This document shows positions 33,904 to 44,804 of a DNA stretch of 64,000 nt, piece by piece. Made by a program: the position numbers and the translations under genes. Source of the DNA: Bog-473 sp963788585 (GTDB lineage Bacteria; Actinomycetota; Acidimicrobiia; Acidimicrobiales; RAAP-2); NCBI GenBank assembly GCA_963788585.1, contig CAWBHA010000003.1, forward strand, positions 2,418,001 to 2,482,000. Direction: 5' to 3'. A model generated the notes under the pieces. It was not told the DNA's origin, ran no database searches, and saw nothing but the letters and a program-made list of their open reading frames with translations. The stretch's first letter is position 1. The number at the start of each line of letters is the position of its first letter.

Positions 33904-33906
33904 ACT
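33901..33906 (+). promoter_or_regulatory. Leaderless -10 (TAGACT) of the aminotransferase gene
   Basis: TAGACT overlaps the stop of the LLM gene and is followed by CCCCCG and ATG 33913. This would let the aminotransferase be transcribed separately. Confidence 0.55.
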
Positions 33907-33912
33907 CCCCCG

Positions 33913-35121
33913 ATGGAGTTCCGCCGCATCAACGGGTTGCCGCCCTACGTCTTCGCGACGATCAACGACCTGAAGGCGTCGTCGCGGCGAGCCGGGAGGG
34001 ACGTGATCGATCTCGGCTTCGGCAACCCCGACCTGCCCTCGCCCGAGGTCGCAGTCAACAAGCTCGCCGAGTCCGCCCGCAACCCGCGCAACCACCGCTA
34101 CTCCGCCTCCCGCGGCATCCCCAAGCTCCGCAGCGCCGTCACCGACCTCTACGCGCGCAAGTTCGGAGTGGAGCTCGACCCGGACACCGAAGTCGTGACG
34201 ACGATCGGCGCCAAGGAGGGCTTCTCGCACCTCATGTGGGTGCTGGTCGGGCCCGGCGACACGGCCCTGGTGCCTTCGCCGTCGTACCCGATCCACATCT
34301 GGGGCCCGCTGTTCGCGGGCGCCGACGTGCGCCAGGTGCTGCTGACGGGCCCCGGGAACGGGTCCGACGACGCCCCCGACCCGGGCGAGGCGTTCTTCGA
34401 CGGGCTGATCAACGCCTGGGAGGAGTCGTGGCCCAAGCCACGCGTCATCGTCCTCTCGTTCCCCCACAACCCGACCACGGCCTGCGTCGACCTCTCCTTC
34501 ATGGAGCGCCTCGTCGCGTTCGCCCGCGAGCACGAGGTGGTGCTGGTCCACGACTTCGCCTACGCCGACCTCGGCTTCGACGGGTACGAACCGCCCTCCA
34601 TCCTCCAGGTGCCGGGCGCCACCGACGTCGCGGTCGAGATCTACACGATGACCAAGTCGTTCTCCATGGCGGGCTGGCGCGTCGGCTTCGTGGTCGGCAA
34701 CGCCGAGATCGTCCAGGCCCTGACCAAGCTGAAGACCTACCTCGACTACGGGACGTTCCAGCCGATCCAGATCGCGGCCATCGTCGCCATGAACGAGGCG
34801 CCCGACTACCCGAAGGAGATCAACCGGATCTACCGGTCGCGGCGCGACACGCTGTGCGACGGCCTCAACCGGATCGGCTGGCACGTGGCGCCGCCGAAGG
34901 GGACCATGTTCGTGTGGGCCCCGATCCCGGAGCCCTACAGGGAGATGGGATCCCTGGAGTTCTCGAAGTACCTGGTCAACGAGGCGGACGTGGCGACGTC
35001 GCCCGGCGTCGGCTTCGGCCCGGGGGGCGACGGCCACGTGCGCTTCGCCCTCATCGAGAACGAGAAGCGCATCGGGCAGGCCGTGCGCAACCTGCGCGGC
35101 GCGCTGACGAAGCTGGGCTAG
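33913..35121 (+). CDS. PLP-dependent aminotransferase, class I/II (AlaC-like)
   Basis: 402 aa. INGLPPYVFATINDLKASSR and IDLGFGNPDLPSPE resemble E. coli AlaC, an alanine transaminase, and related LL-diaminopimelate-type enzymes. The PLP lysine is Lys248 in TMTKSFSMAGWRVGF; the phosphate-binding Arg is in the same loop. The SFPHNPTT stretch holds the conserved Asn. Glutamate-pyruvate transamination is the likeliest reaction, but the amino donor cannot be fixed. It has its own leaderless promoter. Confidence 0.85.
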   Translation: MEFRRINGLPPYVFATINDLKASSRRAGRDVIDLGFGNPDLPSPEVAVNKLAESARNPRNHRYSASRGIPKLRSAVTDLYARKFGVELDPDTEVVTTIGAKEGFSHLMWVLVGPGDTALVPSPSYPIHIWGPLFAGADVRQVLLTGPGNGSDDAPDPGEAFFDGLINAWEESWPKPRVIVLSFPHNPTTACVDLSFMERLVAFAREHEVVLVHDFAYADLGFDGYEPPSILQVPGATDVAVEIYTMTKSFSMAGWRVGFVVGNAEIVQALTKLKTYLDYGTFQPIQIAAIVAMNEAPDYPKEINRIYRSRRDTLCDGLNRIGWHVAPPKGTMFVWAPIPEPYREMGSLEFSKYLVNEADVATSPGVGFGPGGDGHVRFALIENEKRIGQAVRNLRGALTKLG

Positions 35122-35124
35122 ACC

Positions 35125-35145
35125 GCTCGGGGAGGCCGCCCGAGC
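35125..35145. terminator. Hairpin between convergent genes
   Basis: GCTCGGG (35125-35131) pairs with CCCGAGC (35139-35145) over a seven-base loop. The sequence CGCTCGGGGAGGCC occurs twice here as a direct repeat. It lies between the ends of the aminotransferase and SMP-30 genes. No T-run follows. Confidence 0.45.
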
Positions 35146-35160
35146 CCGCTCGGGGAGGCC

Positions 35161-36039
35161 TCAGGGGAGCCCGGCGCCGGGGACGCTCGTGCGGACCTTC
35201 TCGATGGCGCCGGTGCGGGCCGCCTTGGCCTTGGCGTCGTGGCTGTCGCGAGCGGTGACGAGGTAGAGGGTCAGCCGGTCGTCGTCGCCGAGCATGCAGG
35301 CGTAGCAGTTCTGCGAGGTACGCACGCGCTCGAGGACCTCACCGCCCTCGGCGACCCGGAGGCACTCGGGCGCCAGCGCGTTGGCCATCCAGACCGTGCC
35401 GTCCGCGCACAGGCAGATGCCGTCGGGCGCCACGCTGGCGGGCGCGGCCCATTCCCGGCGGTTGGTCAGCGTGCCGTCGGCCGCGCGGTCGAAGGCGCTG
35501 AGGCGCCCGCCCATGCTCTCCGCGACGATGAGGGTCGCACCGTCGGGGGTGATGACGGCGCCATTGGGGAAGGCGAGGTCCGACGCCGCCTCGCAGCTGC
35601 TGCCGTCGGGGTCGACCCGCACGATCGACGTCGACCGGATCGCGCTCGCCGGTTGGGAGCCGTCGTAGAGGCCGTCGAGGTCGAACCCGAAGTTGCCCGC
35701 GTAGGCCTGGCCGTTGTCCGCCACGACCATGTCGTTGGCGTGCCAGGTCGCCCATGGCGTCAGCGTGCCGTGGCGCACGATCGTGCCGTCCTCCTCGCGC
35801 CGCATGACGGCCCGGTCCAGCCGGGAGTTGATCAGCAACCGCCCGTCGGGCAGCCACCCCAGTCCCGCCGGCTCGCCGTCGAAGGCCACCTCCACTCGGC
35901 GGTCGCCCTCGGGCGCGACCGACAGGACGGCGTGGTCGTAGAAGTCGGAGAACCACAGCCGCCCGTCGTGCCAGCGCGGGCATTCGCCGAACAACAGCCC
36001 GGAGATGAACGGCTCGGCGGTCAGGGTCTCGCTCGTCAC
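35161..36039 (-). CDS. SMP-30/gluconolactonase-like lactonase
   Basis: A six-bladed propeller protein of 292 aa. GTG 36039 is chosen because AGAGGAG lies seven bases upstream; the open frame beyond is not protein-like. GLLFGECPRWHDGRLWFSDF has the metal-binding Glu, WHANDMVVADNGQAYAGNFG the Asn/Asp, and LAFPNGAVITPDGATLIVAE the second Asn. These are the metal site of the SMP-30 family, which hydrolyses sugar lactones. The actual substrate is unknown. Confidence 0.87.
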   Translation of the reverse strand: MTSETLTAEPFISGLLFGECPRWHDGRLWFSDFYDHAVLSVAPEGDRRVEVAFDGEPAGLGWLPDGRLLINSRLDRAVMRREEDGTIVRHGTLTPWATWHANDMVVADNGQAYAGNFGFDLDGLYDGSQPASAIRSTSIVRVDPDGSSCEAASDLAFPNGAVITPDGATLIVAESMGGRLSAFDRAADGTLTNRREWAAPASVAPDGICLCADGTVWMANALAPECLRVAEGGEVLERVRTSQNCYACMLGDDDRLTLYLVTARDSHDAKAKAARTGAIEKVRTSVPGAGLP

Positions 36040-36120
36040 GGCGCGTGCTCCTCTGCGTGATGGTCGGGCCCGCAGTCCAGCACAGGTGACCCGGCCGGTG
36101 CGGCGCCCGCCGACGGGGGG

Positions 36121-36126
36121 TACGTT
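36121..36126 (+). promoter_or_regulatory. Leaderless -10 (TACGTT) of the plsC-like gene
   Basis: TACGTT, then GGACGC, then GTG 36133. The spacing of six fixes the GTG as start. Confidence 0.55.
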
Positions 36127-36132
36127 GGACGC

Positions 36133-36816
36133 GTGGCTTACTGGGTGCTCAAGGCGATCTTGACCCCGATCTTCTTCGTGTTGTTCCGTGTCAAGGTCGA
36201 GGGGCGCGAGCACATCCCCGAGCACGGCGCGGCGGTGCTGGCGGCCAACCACCAGTCGTTCTGCGACTCCTTCTTCATTCCGCTCGTGGTGGCGCGCCGG
36301 GTGACCTTCCTGGCCAAGGCCGAGTACTTCGACTCGTGGAAGACGGCCTGGTTCTTCCGGGCGGCGGGGCAGATCCCGATCCAGCGCGGCGGGGGCAGCG
36401 CCTCGGACCGGGCCCTCGAGACGGCGCGCACCGAGGTCCTCGGGAAGGGCCGGATCCTCGGGCTCTACCCCGAGGGCACGCGGACGGTGGACGACTCGGT
36501 GCACAAGGGGCGCACCGGGGTGACGCGGCTGTCCCGCGAGTGCGGCGTGCCGGTCATTCCGGTGGGGGTGATCGGCACCGTCGACGTGCAGCCGGTCAAC
36601 GCGAAGATGATGCGACCGTTCCACACCGTCACGATCCGCTTCGGGGCCCCGATGCAGATGGACCCGCCCGAGAACCCGGCCGACCCGCTCGAGAACCACG
36701 ATCACACGCAGTGCCGCTCCTTCACCGACCGCCTCATGCACGAGATCGCACGGCTCTCCGAGCGCGACTACGTCGACGAGTACGTGCCCTCGCGCGCGAG
36801 CGTGGCCCAGGCCTGA
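36133..36816 (+). CDS. plsC: 1-acyl-glycerol-3-phosphate acyltransferase (PlsC-like)
   Basis: Adds the second acyl chain in phospholipid synthesis, at the membrane (227 aa). The catalytic H-x4-D is NHQSFCD (His40, Asp45). The glycerol-phosphate binding motif is LYPEGTRTVDD, and GVPVIPVGVIGT is motif IV. An N-terminal hydrophobic stretch (LKAILTPIFFVLFRVKV) anchors it. Related genes are near pimB' in mycobacteria, as here. The acyl acceptor could differ, since the PlsC family is broad. Confidence 0.88.
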   Translation: MAYWVLKAILTPIFFVLFRVKVEGREHIPEHGAAVLAANHQSFCDSFFIPLVVARRVTFLAKAEYFDSWKTAWFFRAAGQIPIQRGGGSASDRALETARTEVLGKGRILGLYPEGTRTVDDSVHKGRTGVTRLSRECGVPVIPVGVIGTVDVQPVNAKMMRPFHTVTIRFGAPMQMDPPENPADPLENHDHTQCRSFTDRLMHEIARLSERDYVDEYVPSRASVAQA

Positions 36817-36911
36817 GCACCGTCCCCTCGCGCGGGCACTCCCCGCCTGCACGAAGTCCCAGGCGAGGCAAGTCGTAAGCAACTTGAAACAGGCAGTTCA
36901 CACAGAACGCG

Positions 36912-36917
36912 TAACGT
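36912..36917 (+). promoter_or_regulatory. Leaderless -10 (TAACGT) of the ACT-domain gene
   Basis: TAACGT followed by seven bases and ATG 36925. No ribosome site lies in between. Confidence 0.55.
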
Positions 36918-36924
36918 TCTGCCC

Positions 36925-37185
36925 ATGGCTGGCTACGTCGTCCGGATCGCCCTGCCCGACCGTCCTGGAGCACTCGGCCTCGTGGCCAGCCGGATCGGCG
37001 CGGTGGGCGGGGACATCGTCGCCATCAACATCCTCGAGCGCGACGGCGGTCAGGCCGTCGACGAGTTCGTGGTCGAGATCGGCAGCCACGACCTGATCGA
37101 GCTCCTGCAGAGCGAGATCCACGAGGTGGACGGCGTCACGGTCATGGAGATCCGGGCGGCGGACTCGACGGCGTCGGCGGGCTGA
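36925..37185 (+). CDS. Free-standing ACT-domain protein
   Basis: 86 aa, a single ACT fold: YVVRIALPDRPGALGLVASR with the ligand-binding Pro-Gly turn, then VAINILERDGGQAVDEFVVE and LLQSEIHEVDGVTVMEI. Such domains bind amino acids and regulate enzymes, but no partner enzyme is fused or adjacent. The 3' end overlaps the convergent regulator gene by 44 bases. Confidence 0.85.
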   Translation: MAGYVVRIALPDRPGALGLVASRIGAVGGDIVAINILERDGGQAVDEFVVEIGSHDLIELLQSEIHEVDGVTVMEIRAADSTASAG

Positions 37186-37891
37186 CGACGTAGGCGCACA
37201 CGTGCGCGCCGTCCATGAGGTGCGCGACACGTCGGACGGTGGCGCCCGGCAGGGCGTCCCGGATGAAGGCGAGCTCACTCGTGCAGGCCTGGGAGAACCC
37301 GTGGGCCACCGTCAGGATGGCGCAGTTGTGCTCGGTGATCCTCCAGCTCCCGTCCGGGAGCCGCTCCGCCTCGGCCAGATAGCCGTCCTCGTCGAGGATC
37401 TGGGTCAGCGCGGCGACCTGCTCGTCGAAGGGGAGGTCCGCGGTGCGGGGAAGCGCGCCGGCGACGCGCCGCCGCCGGCGCTGTTCGAAGAGCTCGTCGA
37501 CCTGGGCCGCCCCCGGTCCGCCCAGGTAACCGAGCAGCTCGGTCGTGAGGTCCCCGTAGCGCTTGGGGTAGAGCGCCTCGGCCGCCGACGTCAGCTCGTA
37601 GACGTGGCGGGGCCGGCCCCGCTTGGGCCCCTCGGGATGCGGCGCCTCGTCGCGGTGCGCCAGCAGCCCGTCCTCCTCCAGCCGGGACAGCTGCAGGCGG
37701 ATGGCGGCCGGGGTGAGGGCGAGCGCCCGGGCGACCGCGGCGGCGTCGAGGGGCCCCTGACGCTTCACGAGGTTGAGGATGGCGCGCCGCGTCGTCGGCA
37801 GCTGCTGGAGCGGCGACTCCGTCGCCACAGTTTCGGTCGGTGCGATCTCTCCGGGTTCGAACACCTCTCTGGGTGCCACCGTCTCGCTCAC
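37142..37891 (-). CDS. SufR-like winged-helix iron-sulfur regulator
   Basis: 249 aa from GTG 37891, which overlaps the queA stop (GTGA). The N-terminal winged helix reads TTRRAILNLVKRQGPLDAAA and LSRLEEDGLL, with a wing rich in basic residues (PKRGRPRHVYELT). The C-terminal half has HNCAILTVAHGFSQACTSEL (C-x12-C) and a later Cys in GAHVCAYVV, the cysteine pattern of SufR, which senses iron-sulfur clusters. No suf operon is in the window, so its targets are unknown. It is the last gene of an SDR-queA-regulator operon. Confidence 0.75.
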   Translation of the reverse strand: MSETVAPREVFEPGEIAPTETVATESPLQQLPTTRRAILNLVKRQGPLDAAAVARALALTPAAIRLQLSRLEEDGLLAHRDEAPHPEGPKRGRPRHVYELTSAAEALYPKRYGDLTTELLGYLGGPGAAQVDELFEQRRRRRVAGALPRTADLPFDEQVAALTQILDEDGYLAEAERLPDGSWRITEHNCAILTVAHGFSQACTSELAFIRDALPGATVRRVAHLMDGAHVCAYVVSPPTPSSPPPGSP

Positions 37892-38982
37892 GGCAGGATC
37901 AGGTGGACGTCGCCGAATTCGTGCCACAGGTACCCCTCGGCGAGTGCGGCCGCGTAGGAGGCCTCGAGCAGGTCGCGCCCGGCGATGGCCTCGAGCATGG
38001 CGAGGTGGGAGGCCTCGGGCTCGTGCCAGCCGGTGAGGAACCCGTCGATGGAGCGCACGGGATGTTCCGGCGATACGACCGTCTCGGTCCAGCCCTCGCT
38101 CGGGTGCACGTGCCCATGCTCGTCCACCACCGATTCGAGGGCGCGCACCACCGTCGTGCCGATGCCGATCACGCGCCCGCCGGCGCGCCGGGTGTCGTTG
38201 ATGCGGTGCGCGGTGGCCAGCGAGACGCGGAAGTACTCGGCGTAAGGCGGCTCGTTCGCCTGCAGCGAAGCCACGCCCGTGTGGAGAAGGAGCGGGGCCA
38301 CGCCGACGCCCTTGGCGACCAGGCGCGTGAGCACCTCGGGCGTGAAGGGCCGTCCGGCGCTCGGCATCTCGGCCGACCCGGGCTCGGTGGCGTAGACGTT
38401 CTGGTAGGCGGTGATCGGATAGTCGCCCTGCACGTAGCCGTAGCGGATGGGCCGGCCGTAACGGGCCAGGAAACTGTGCAGGCGCTCGGGCGTCTCGAGC
38501 CTCGAGACCCAGAGGCGGACGCCGACGCCGCCCGGCCCGGGGGAGTACGGGGCCAGCAACGCGACGTGCCCCCCGCCCGGCAGAGCGATGACGTCGCCCG
38601 GCGTCGCCCCGAGGTACGCCTGGCCCTCGCGGCGGACCTCCACCGTCCAGAGCCCGGCCGGGAGGCGGCTCGAGAGGTGGACCTGGGTCGCGGCGCCGTC
38701 GGGCGCGGTGCCGTCGAGCTCGGCGGCGAGCGTGCCCGAAGTGTTGATCACGACGAGGTCCCCCTCGTCGAGGAAGCGCGGCAGCTCCGAGAAGTGGGAG
38801 TGGACCAAGGCGCCGTCGGACTTGGTGGCCACCAGCATGCGCACGGCGTCGCGGGTGATGCCGCGGTACTCGGGAGGTGCCGGCGCCTCGAGCTCGGGCG
38901 GCAGCGAGAACGAGAGCGGATGCAGCTCGGGCAGCCGGGGCGCGGGGGAGTGCTCCAGCGCGGGGACGGTCAGGGCGCTCAT
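37888..38982 (-). CDS. queA: S-adenosylmethionine:tRNA ribosyltransferase-isomerase (QueA)
   Basis: Transfers the ribosyl part of SAM to preQ1 in tRNA to make epoxyqueuosine (364 aa). Family features: EYRGITRDAVRMLV, ELPRFLDEGDLVVINTSGTL, GYVQGDYPITAYQNVYATEP, SAEMPSAGRPFT and the C-terminal ASHLAMLEAIAGRDLL. The motifs are somewhat diverged from E. coli QueA, as in other actinobacterial homologues, so the enzyme's queuosine role is likely but not certain. ATG 38982 overlaps the SDR stop by four bases. Confidence 0.85.
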   Translation of the reverse strand: MSALTVPALEHSPAPRLPELHPLSFSLPPELEAPAPPEYRGITRDAVRMLVATKSDGALVHSHFSELPRFLDEGDLVVINTSGTLAAELDGTAPDGAATQVHLSSRLPAGLWTVEVRREGQAYLGATPGDVIALPGGGHVALLAPYSPGPGGVGVRLWVSRLETPERLHSFLARYGRPIRYGYVQGDYPITAYQNVYATEPGSAEMPSAGRPFTPEVLTRLVAKGVGVAPLLLHTGVASLQANEPPYAEYFRVSLATAHRINDTRRAGGRVIGIGTTVVRALESVVDEHGHVHPSEGWTETVVSPEHPVRSIDGFLTGWHEPEASHLAMLEAIAGRDLLEASYAAALAEGYLWHEFGDVHLILP

Positions 38983-39695
38983 GCGACCGCTCCCGTGGTG
39001 ACGAGCTCGGTGGCGCGGTAGCGCCCGCTCGGGCGTTCGCTGCCGATCAGCGCGAGGAAGGCCGGGACGACGGTGGCGGGCTCGGGGCGGTCGGAGATGT
39101 CCTCACCTGGGAAGGCCGCCTGGTGCATCACGGTGCGCAGATCACCCGGGTCGACCGACCACACGGTCAGGGCGGGGCACTCCGCAGCGAGGACCGCACC
39201 GAGATGCTCGAGCGCCGCCTTGCCGGCGCCGTAGCCGCCCCACCCCTCGTAGGCCTCGACGGCGGCGTCGGACGTGATGTTGATCAGACGTGGGTGTGGC
39301 GCGTCCAAGAGCAGCGGGAGCGCGTCCTGTACGAGGGCGAGGGGCGCCACGACGTTCACCTCGAGGGCGACGCGCAACTCGCCCAGGGGGTAGTCGGAGA
39401 GCGAGGGGAGCGGCGACGCGCCCAGGGTCCCCGCGTTGTTGACGACGAGGTCCAGCCCACCCAGCTCGACCGCGGCGTCGGTCAATGCGTGACGGTGCTC
39501 GGGGTCGGTGATGTCACCGGGAACGGCGACGACGCGCGCGTCGGGCGCCGTCTGCGCCCTGACGAGGTCGGCCGCGGCCGCGAGCGTCGTGGCGTCCCTG
39601 CCGTCGATCACGAGCGACCAGCCCGCCCTCGCCAGCCCCTCCGCCAGCGCCTCACCGAGCCCCCTCGATGCCCCTGTCACGATGGCCACGCTCAT
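38979..39695 (-). CDS. Short-chain dehydrogenase/reductase
   Basis: 238 aa from ATG 39695. The cofactor site is VTGASRGLGEALA, the structural motif VVNNAGT, and the catalytic set is Ser (ITSDAA) with Tyr and Lys in GGYGAGKAALEH. It is the first gene of the operon with queA. The region before it holds an AT-rich stretch (TATATTGACC at about 39735-39745, minus strand) that may be its promoter. Substrate unknown. Confidence 0.87.
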   Translation of the reverse strand: MSVAIVTGASRGLGEALAEGLARAGWSLVIDGRDATTLAAAADLVRAQTAPDARVVAVPGDITDPEHRHALTDAAVELGGLDLVVNNAGTLGASPLPSLSDYPLGELRVALEVNVVAPLALVQDALPLLLDAPHPRLINITSDAAVEAYEGWGGYGAGKAALEHLGAVLAAECPALTVWSVDPGDLRTVMHQAAFPGEDISDRPEPATVVPAFLALIGSERPSGRYRATELVTTGAVA

Positions 39696-39851
39696 GGCTG
39701 CCCACCCTTCCGAGCGGCGCGTCCGCTCCTCTGGGTCAATATAACAAGGTTTTCCTTTCTTTATTTCGTCGCCTATTTCTGGGTGGTCTGTTTCTCGCTG
39801 GGGCCGGACCCGGAGGTCGACCCCCCGGGTCATGCGGGCCGAGCTGGTGCG

Positions 39852-41405
39852 CTACAGGGTCTCGGCGGTGGCCCAGCCCATCGACTTCTCGACGGCCCGG
39901 CGCCAGGCCGCGTGGCCGGCGTCGGCGAACTCGCGCGGCAGCTGCGGTTCGAAGACGATCTCGGCCTCCCAGCGGGCGGCGAGCGCATCGAGCGACGGCC
40001 ACACGTCCTCGACCAACCCGGCGATGGTGGCCGCGCCGAGCGCGGTCGACTCGAGGGTGCGCGGCCGGGCCACCGTCATGCGGCTCTGCTCGGCCTGCAG
40101 CTCGAGGAGGAGGTTCATGGCGGCGGCGCCCCCGTCCGCCCGCAGCGCGGAGAGTGGGCGCGACGCGGCGGCCATCACATCGGCCATGGCATCGGTCATG
40201 TCGCGCACCTGGAAGGCCATCGCCTCGACGCAGGCGCGCGCCAGCTGCGTTCGTCCGGCGCCGCGCGTCAGGCCGGTGACGATGCCGCGCGCGGTGGGGT
40301 CCCACCAAGGGCTGCCGAGCCCGGTGAGTGCCGGGACGAAGGTGACGCCGCCGCTGTCGGGAACCGACGCCGCCAGCGGCCCGATCTCCGCCGCGTCCGA
40401 GATGACGCCGAGCCCGTCGCGCAGCCATTGGATCGCCGCCCCGGACACGAAGGTCGACCCCTCGAGCGCGTAGGCGACGCGCCCGTGCGCCGCGTCGGCG
40501 CGCCCGCCGAGGTCCCAGGCGCAGCTGACGGTCAGGCCCTCGGGCGGGGACGGCCGATCGGGGCCTGCGTTGACCAGCGCGAAGCTGCCGGTGCCGTAGG
40601 TCACCTTGCCCATCCCCGGTTCGAAGCAGGCCTGCCCGAAGAGCGCCGCCTGCTGGTCGCCGAGCACGCCCGAGACCGGCACCCCGTCGAGGACGGCGCC
40701 GGCGGTCCCGAGGTCGCCGAGCGCGGCAGTGCCGAAGCGCCCGGCCGACGGCCGCACCTCGGGCAGCGTGTGCGGCGGCACGCCGAAGAGGTCGCAGAGC
40801 GCGGGAGACCAGGCGAGCGTGGCCGTATCGAGGAGCAGCGTGCGGCTGGCGTTGGACGGGTCGGTGGCGTAGGTGCCACCGGCGGTCCCGCCGGTCAGGT
40901 GCCACAGCACCCAGGCGTCCACCGTGCAGAAGGAGAGATTCGGGTCGTCGGCCCCGAGGGCGAGATCGCCGTGGCGCAGGAGCCAGAGCGCCTTGGTGGC
41001 GCTGAAGTACGGATCGAGGACGAGGCCCGTGGTGGCGCGCACGAGCGGGAGATGACCGGCGGCCGTGAGCTCGGCGCAGATGGCCGCGCTGCGGCGGTCC
41101 TGCCAGACGATGGCGTTGTGCAAGGGCCGGCCGGTCGAGCGGTCGAAGGCCACCAGGGTCTCGCGCTGGTTGGTGATGCCGATCGCCGCCACCGATTCGC
41201 CGCGTGCCGCCAGGCGGGCGCCCACCTCGGTCAGCGTGGCGAGGACGGCCTGCCATATCTCGGATGGGTCGTGCTCGACCCATCCGGGGCGGGGGAAGTG
41301 CTGGGTGAGCTCTCGGTAGGCCACGTCGGTGACCCAGGCCCGCTCGTCCACGGCGAGGGCGCGGACGCCGGTCGTGCCCGCATCGATGGCGACGACCTTG
41401 GCCAT
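39852..41405 (-). CDS. glpK: Glycerol kinase
   Basis: Makes sn-glycerol-3-phosphate from glycerol and ATP (517 aa). VVAIDAGTTGVRALAVD is the N-terminal ATP site, ITNQRETLVAFDRSTGRPLH and NAIVWQDRR bind glycerol, and SGVLGDQQAALFGQACFEPG and TYGTGSFALVN are the FGGY signature regions. The late TLESTALGAATIAGL is also typical. Length matches GlpK. TAGGGT lies 12 bases before the ATG on the minus strand and may be a -10. It links in function to the Ugp-like importer at 8.7-13.1 kb. Confidence 0.94.
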   Translation of the reverse strand: MAKVVAIDAGTTGVRALAVDERAWVTDVAYRELTQHFPRPGWVEHDPSEIWQAVLATLTEVGARLAARGESVAAIGITNQRETLVAFDRSTGRPLHNAIVWQDRRSAAICAELTAAGHLPLVRATTGLVLDPYFSATKALWLLRHGDLALGADDPNLSFCTVDAWVLWHLTGGTAGGTYATDPSNASRTLLLDTATLAWSPALCDLFGVPPHTLPEVRPSAGRFGTAALGDLGTAGAVLDGVPVSGVLGDQQAALFGQACFEPGMGKVTYGTGSFALVNAGPDRPSPPEGLTVSCAWDLGGRADAAHGRVAYALEGSTFVSGAAIQWLRDGLGVISDAAEIGPLAASVPDSGGVTFVPALTGLGSPWWDPTARGIVTGLTRGAGRTQLARACVEAMAFQVRDMTDAMADVMAAASRPLSALRADGGAAAMNLLLELQAEQSRMTVARPRTLESTALGAATIAGLVEDVWPSLDALAARWEAEIVFEPQLPREFADAGHAAWRRAVEKSMGWATAETL

Positions 41406-41537
41406 GGCAGGGGTCGACCCTAACCGCTGGCGGGGAACCGGCGCCGTGGCGAGGGGGTGGCCGAGGCGGCCTGGGAGGCGCCGCGCGGAAATCTTCGCGA
41501 ACGGCCGGTGACCTGCAGGGATGCTGCCCTTGGTTGG

Positions 41538-41567
41538 TTGACAAGGGCGTAACTACAGTGCTGTAAT
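41538..41567 (+). promoter_or_regulatory. Consensus promoter of nrdJ (-35 TTGACA, -10 TGTAAT)
   Basis: TTGACA at 41538-41543 and TGTAAT at 41562-41567 are 18 bases apart, the best -35/-10 pair seen in the window. Inside it, TACAG-TG-CTGTA (41553-41564) is an inverted repeat covering the -10. It lies about 230 bases before the nrdJ start, in the 390-base gap after glpK. Confidence 0.65.
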
Positions 41568-41601
41568 GACCACAGCATCTCGTGTCTCGGGGGAGGGCCC
41601 G

Positions 41602-41617
41602 CCACTATATATTGTGG
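41602..41617 (+). promoter_or_regulatory. NrdR box upstream of nrdJ
   Basis: CCACTATATATTGTGG fits the NrdR-box consensus (core CTATATATTG, flanked by inverted C/G). NrdR is the repressor of ribonucleotide reductase genes in most bacteria. The box lies about 35 bases after the promoter -10 and about 180 bases before the start codon. A second, degenerate site could be the inverted repeat in the promoter, about 51 bases upstream centre to centre. Confidence 0.75.
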
Positions 41618-41795
41618 TAGAGGCGATTTCGTACCCCTCCCGGGCGCTTGATCGGGACAGGCGCCGTGAGACACCACCCCGGTGGAATGGGGCGGACTGA
41701 CGACGCCCGAGGAGCAGGCAGCGACCAGGAACCAGCAGGCAGCAGTGACCCGGTACGAACCCCAGGACCGAACCCACGAGGAGGAACCCAGCGCC

Positions 41796-44668
<2,873 letters not shown>

Positions 44669-44804
44669 GGTGAGCGGTAAGGGAAGAAGAACCCATCGGT
44701 CATAAGGGCCTCCGCCCGTGAGGTCGTCGTGCAGATGATCCGTCACCTGCGACCTCGGGCGGGCTATGGTGCCGCCTGAGGGGGAGAACGAAGGGAGTCC
44801 TTTT

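Noticed and set aside
41553..41564. TACAGTGCTGTA as a second NrdR box
   Set aside because: It is an inverted repeat but lacks the AT-rich NrdR core, and its distance from the true box (about 51 bases) is longer than the usual three turns. Kept only as a note.
41620..41795. Cobalamin riboswitch before nrdJ
   Set aside because: The leader has some G/C-rich pieces, but I could not find a good B12-box or the conserved core. An Rfam covariance search would settle it.
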